Part shown: in pieces, positions 62,801 to 64,000 of the stretch | Numbering within the stretch: position 1 is the stretch's first letter | Layout: the number at the start of each line of letters is the position of its first letter | Origin: Microvirga sp. VF16 | Lineage (GTDB): Bacteria > Pseudomonadota > Alphaproteobacteria > Rhizobiales > Beijerinckiaceae | NCBI RefSeq assembly: GCF_016864375.1 | Contig: NZ_CP069355.1 | Coordinates: 1,302,001 to 1,366,000 of the forward strand | Length of the DNA: 64,000 nucleotides | Reading direction: 5' to 3' | Program-made: the position numbers and the translations under genes | Notes under the pieces: generated by a model | What the model saw: the letters and a program-made list of their open reading frames with translations, nothing else | What the model was told of the DNA's origin: nothing | Database searches by the model: none

Positions 62801-63162
62801 TCAGGCGGTCATGGCCGACAGCCTGCGAACGGGATCATCGCTCAGCAGGCTCCGACTTTCCAGCGACATGTAGCGCCGGCTCACCGCCCACTCGTCATTC
62901 TGCTCCAGCATCAGCGCTCCCACGAGCCGGATCACTGCCCGGTCATTGGGGAAGATCCCCACCACATCCGCACGCCGCTTGATCTCGCCGTCTGCGGCCA
63001 GTGTTCGCGCGGAAAGCTCATGGAGACCAGCACCTCCTCACGCGAGCGGTCCATCAGCTCGGTGAGCTTGGGACTGCGCTCGCGCAGGGCATCGGCCATC
63101 GAAGTCCATTGCTCTCTGGCCGTTTCAGCATTCTCCTGGGCAAAGATCGTCTTGAGCATCGC
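62801..63162 (-). pseudogene. IS256-family transposase, C-terminal remnant
   Basis: The minus strand reads LKTIFAQENAETAREQWTSM, RSPKLTELMDRSREEVLVSM, then after a deletion and shift EIKRRADVVGIFPNDRAVIR, LVGALMLEQNDEWAVSRRYM and DDPVRRLSAMTA before TGA at 62801-62803. This is the mutator/IS256 C-terminal part; the PH....N.LER catalytic segment is deleted and the N-terminal half is replaced by an ihfA-like fragment. Confidence 0.7.
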
Positions 63163-63164
63163 TT

Positions 63165-63298
63165 TACGCTCTCGCCTTGTTCCAGAGTGGCGCTGAGCGT
63201 CTCCAGGACCTGATCCACCAGGTCTGACGCGTGCTCGCGTGTGACGTAAACCTGTTGTTCTCAGTCAGATCTGCGCGCGTGATACTCTTGCGGGCCAT
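63165..63298 (-). pseudogene. ihfA: Integration host factor alpha N-terminal fragment
   Basis: ATG 63298 on the minus strand gives MARKSITRADLTE, the usual IhfA start (T.ITRADL.EAVY). After a small deletion and shift the text REHASDLVDQVLETLSATLE then QGESVK matches the first helices of IHF/HU (S..LVE.VL..I...L..GE.VKL). It ends at the junction with the IS256 remnant; the DNA-binding arms are lost. Confidence 0.5.
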
Positions 63299-64000
63299 CA
63301 GGAAAGTCTCACTGAAAGAAAGGGGCTGCTGTTGCCAGCAGCCTGAGTTGGGGAGGAACGACTTTCCTCAGAGGAGCGGTACCGCAGGGCAACTGCGAAC
63401 CGCGCAATGAAATTATCATTATGGGGTGTGTTTTGAAGTCTAATTACGTATATGTAATCGTTTGCGAAACTTTCGTAATGCGTTTTCGTATGAGCTGTGG
63501 CCAGGAAGCCACAGATCCAGGGCGTCGATGCGGCTACCACGGTGCGGCTTGCGCTGGAGCGGCTCCAGTGGCTTAAGCAATCGAGATCCTGAACCCGGCC
63601 AGGTCCACAGACGGGAGGGTTTTCGGATCAGGGACTTGGCCGGAAGTTCGGCTGGGCAGCCGCCATGTACGAATGATCCTGCCTCGTTGAAGCATCAGTG
63701 AATGCAGCGGCGTGGCTCCCCCACCCATCTTGTCGCGTGTTCCGGCTCCATCACGCTTGGATGGAGTCATGCAGGCGCTCTGCCATAAGGCCAGAGGCTG
63801 GGTGCAATCCGGAGCCAGTGAGATCGAAAATTCGGTCTGGCCTGATCGCGTCGCCCCGTTCGACAATCCTTTCGGCTCTTCCTGGCGGCGTGCGATGACG
63901 AAAGAGGAAGTCTCGTATGATGAACCTGCGCCCAGGCTGGCCGCCAAAGTTGCCGCGCATCGGCGTAATCGATGAATGCCGCGTGCCGGTAATAAACGGG
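63299..64000. other. Terminal stretch without supported genes
   Basis: Contains an AT-rich patch (63410-63490) and several frames of 60-125 codons on both strands, none with a ribosome-binding site plus recognisable family. No RNA gene or repeat identified. Confidence 0.35.

Noticed and set aside
63712..63975. 87-codon plus-strand frame near the right edge
   Set aside because: No ribosome-binding site and no recognisable family; an overlapping minus-strand frame of similar length is equally plausible.
1..64000. CRISPR arrays, tRNA and rRNA genes
   Set aside because: Scanned by eye for regularly spaced repeats, T-loop motifs and rRNA landmarks; none found.

Overview
The window is GC-rich DNA from an alphaproteobacterium, most likely of the order Hyphomicrobiales (Rhizobiales). 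The evidence is a divergent dctA/dctBD locus with sigma-54 promoter, a bioB-F-D-A-Z-panD operon of the rhizobial type, DUF4387/AtuA and PxpABC catabolic clusters, and many alphaproteobacterial insertion sequences. Blocks of intact catabolic and transport genes alternate with insertion sequences and decayed gene fragments. This looks like an accessory region (megaplasmid or genomic island) rather than a conserved core segment.

Layout. 0-2.5 kb: end of a beta-ketoadipate pathway operon (pcaD-pcaC fusion, pcaI, pcaJ). 2.5-3.9 kb: an unknown small gene and remnants of citrate synthase and a Crp-type regulator. 3.9-6.9 kb: XRE-cupin regulator divergent from a class III aminotransferase, followed by a GhrA-type 2-hydroxyacid dehydrogenase. 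7.4-7.9 kb: IS630 remnant. 8.0-12.7 kb: minus-strand GntR regulator and iron/thiamine-type ABC importer. 12.8-15.9 kb: divergent AtuA-like protein, DUF4387 partner and a broken M20 amidohydrolase; two identical TTGTCGACAA palindromes lie between the divergent units. 16-20.3 kb: three insertion sequences end to end (IS5, IS110, IS701). 20.3-27.8 kb: LysR regulator and a catabolic operon (RraA-like, nitrilase-like, HpcH/HpaI aldolase) with a spermidine/putrescine-type ABC importer. 28-36.5 kb: IS6 remnant, a second type of IS110, a penicillin-acylase gene with a good sigma-54 promoter, abutting IS5 and IS630 elements, and a serine recombinase remnant. 36.7-41.6 kb: dctA with dctB-dctD. 41.7-45 kb: decayed IS110, a PemK/Phd-type toxin-antitoxin pair and an ArdC remnant. 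44.9-50.3 kb: biotin operon in which bioB and bioZ are open but bioF, bioD, bioA and panD each carry frame-breaking lesions. 50.4-61.7 kb: a carboxylase-like cluster (DUF1989, biotin carboxylase-BCCP, KipI-KipA fusion, PxpA), two GntR regulators, a polar amino-acid importer with fused permease-ATPase, and a secreted CocE/NonD hydrolase. 61.7-64 kb: a 669-bp near-identical copy of the dctD 3' end, then IS256 and ihfA remnants.

How the genes fit together. Several blocks have the same design: a high-affinity importer, two or three small-molecule enzymes and a GntR or LysR regulator, which suits scavenging of plant- or soil-derived carboxylates, amides and aromatics. The two GntR genes and the amino-acid importer near 55-58 kb share an 11-bp palindrome, TTGTT(C/G)AACAA, so the KipI-KipA/biotin carboxylase enzyme and the importer may form one regulon. 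The KipI-KipA fusion plus biotin carboxylase-BCCP has the domain content of urea carboxylase split over two genes, with a DUF1989 protein and PxpA alongside. That is the best candidate here for an undercharacterised enzyme system; its substrate cannot be read from the sequence.
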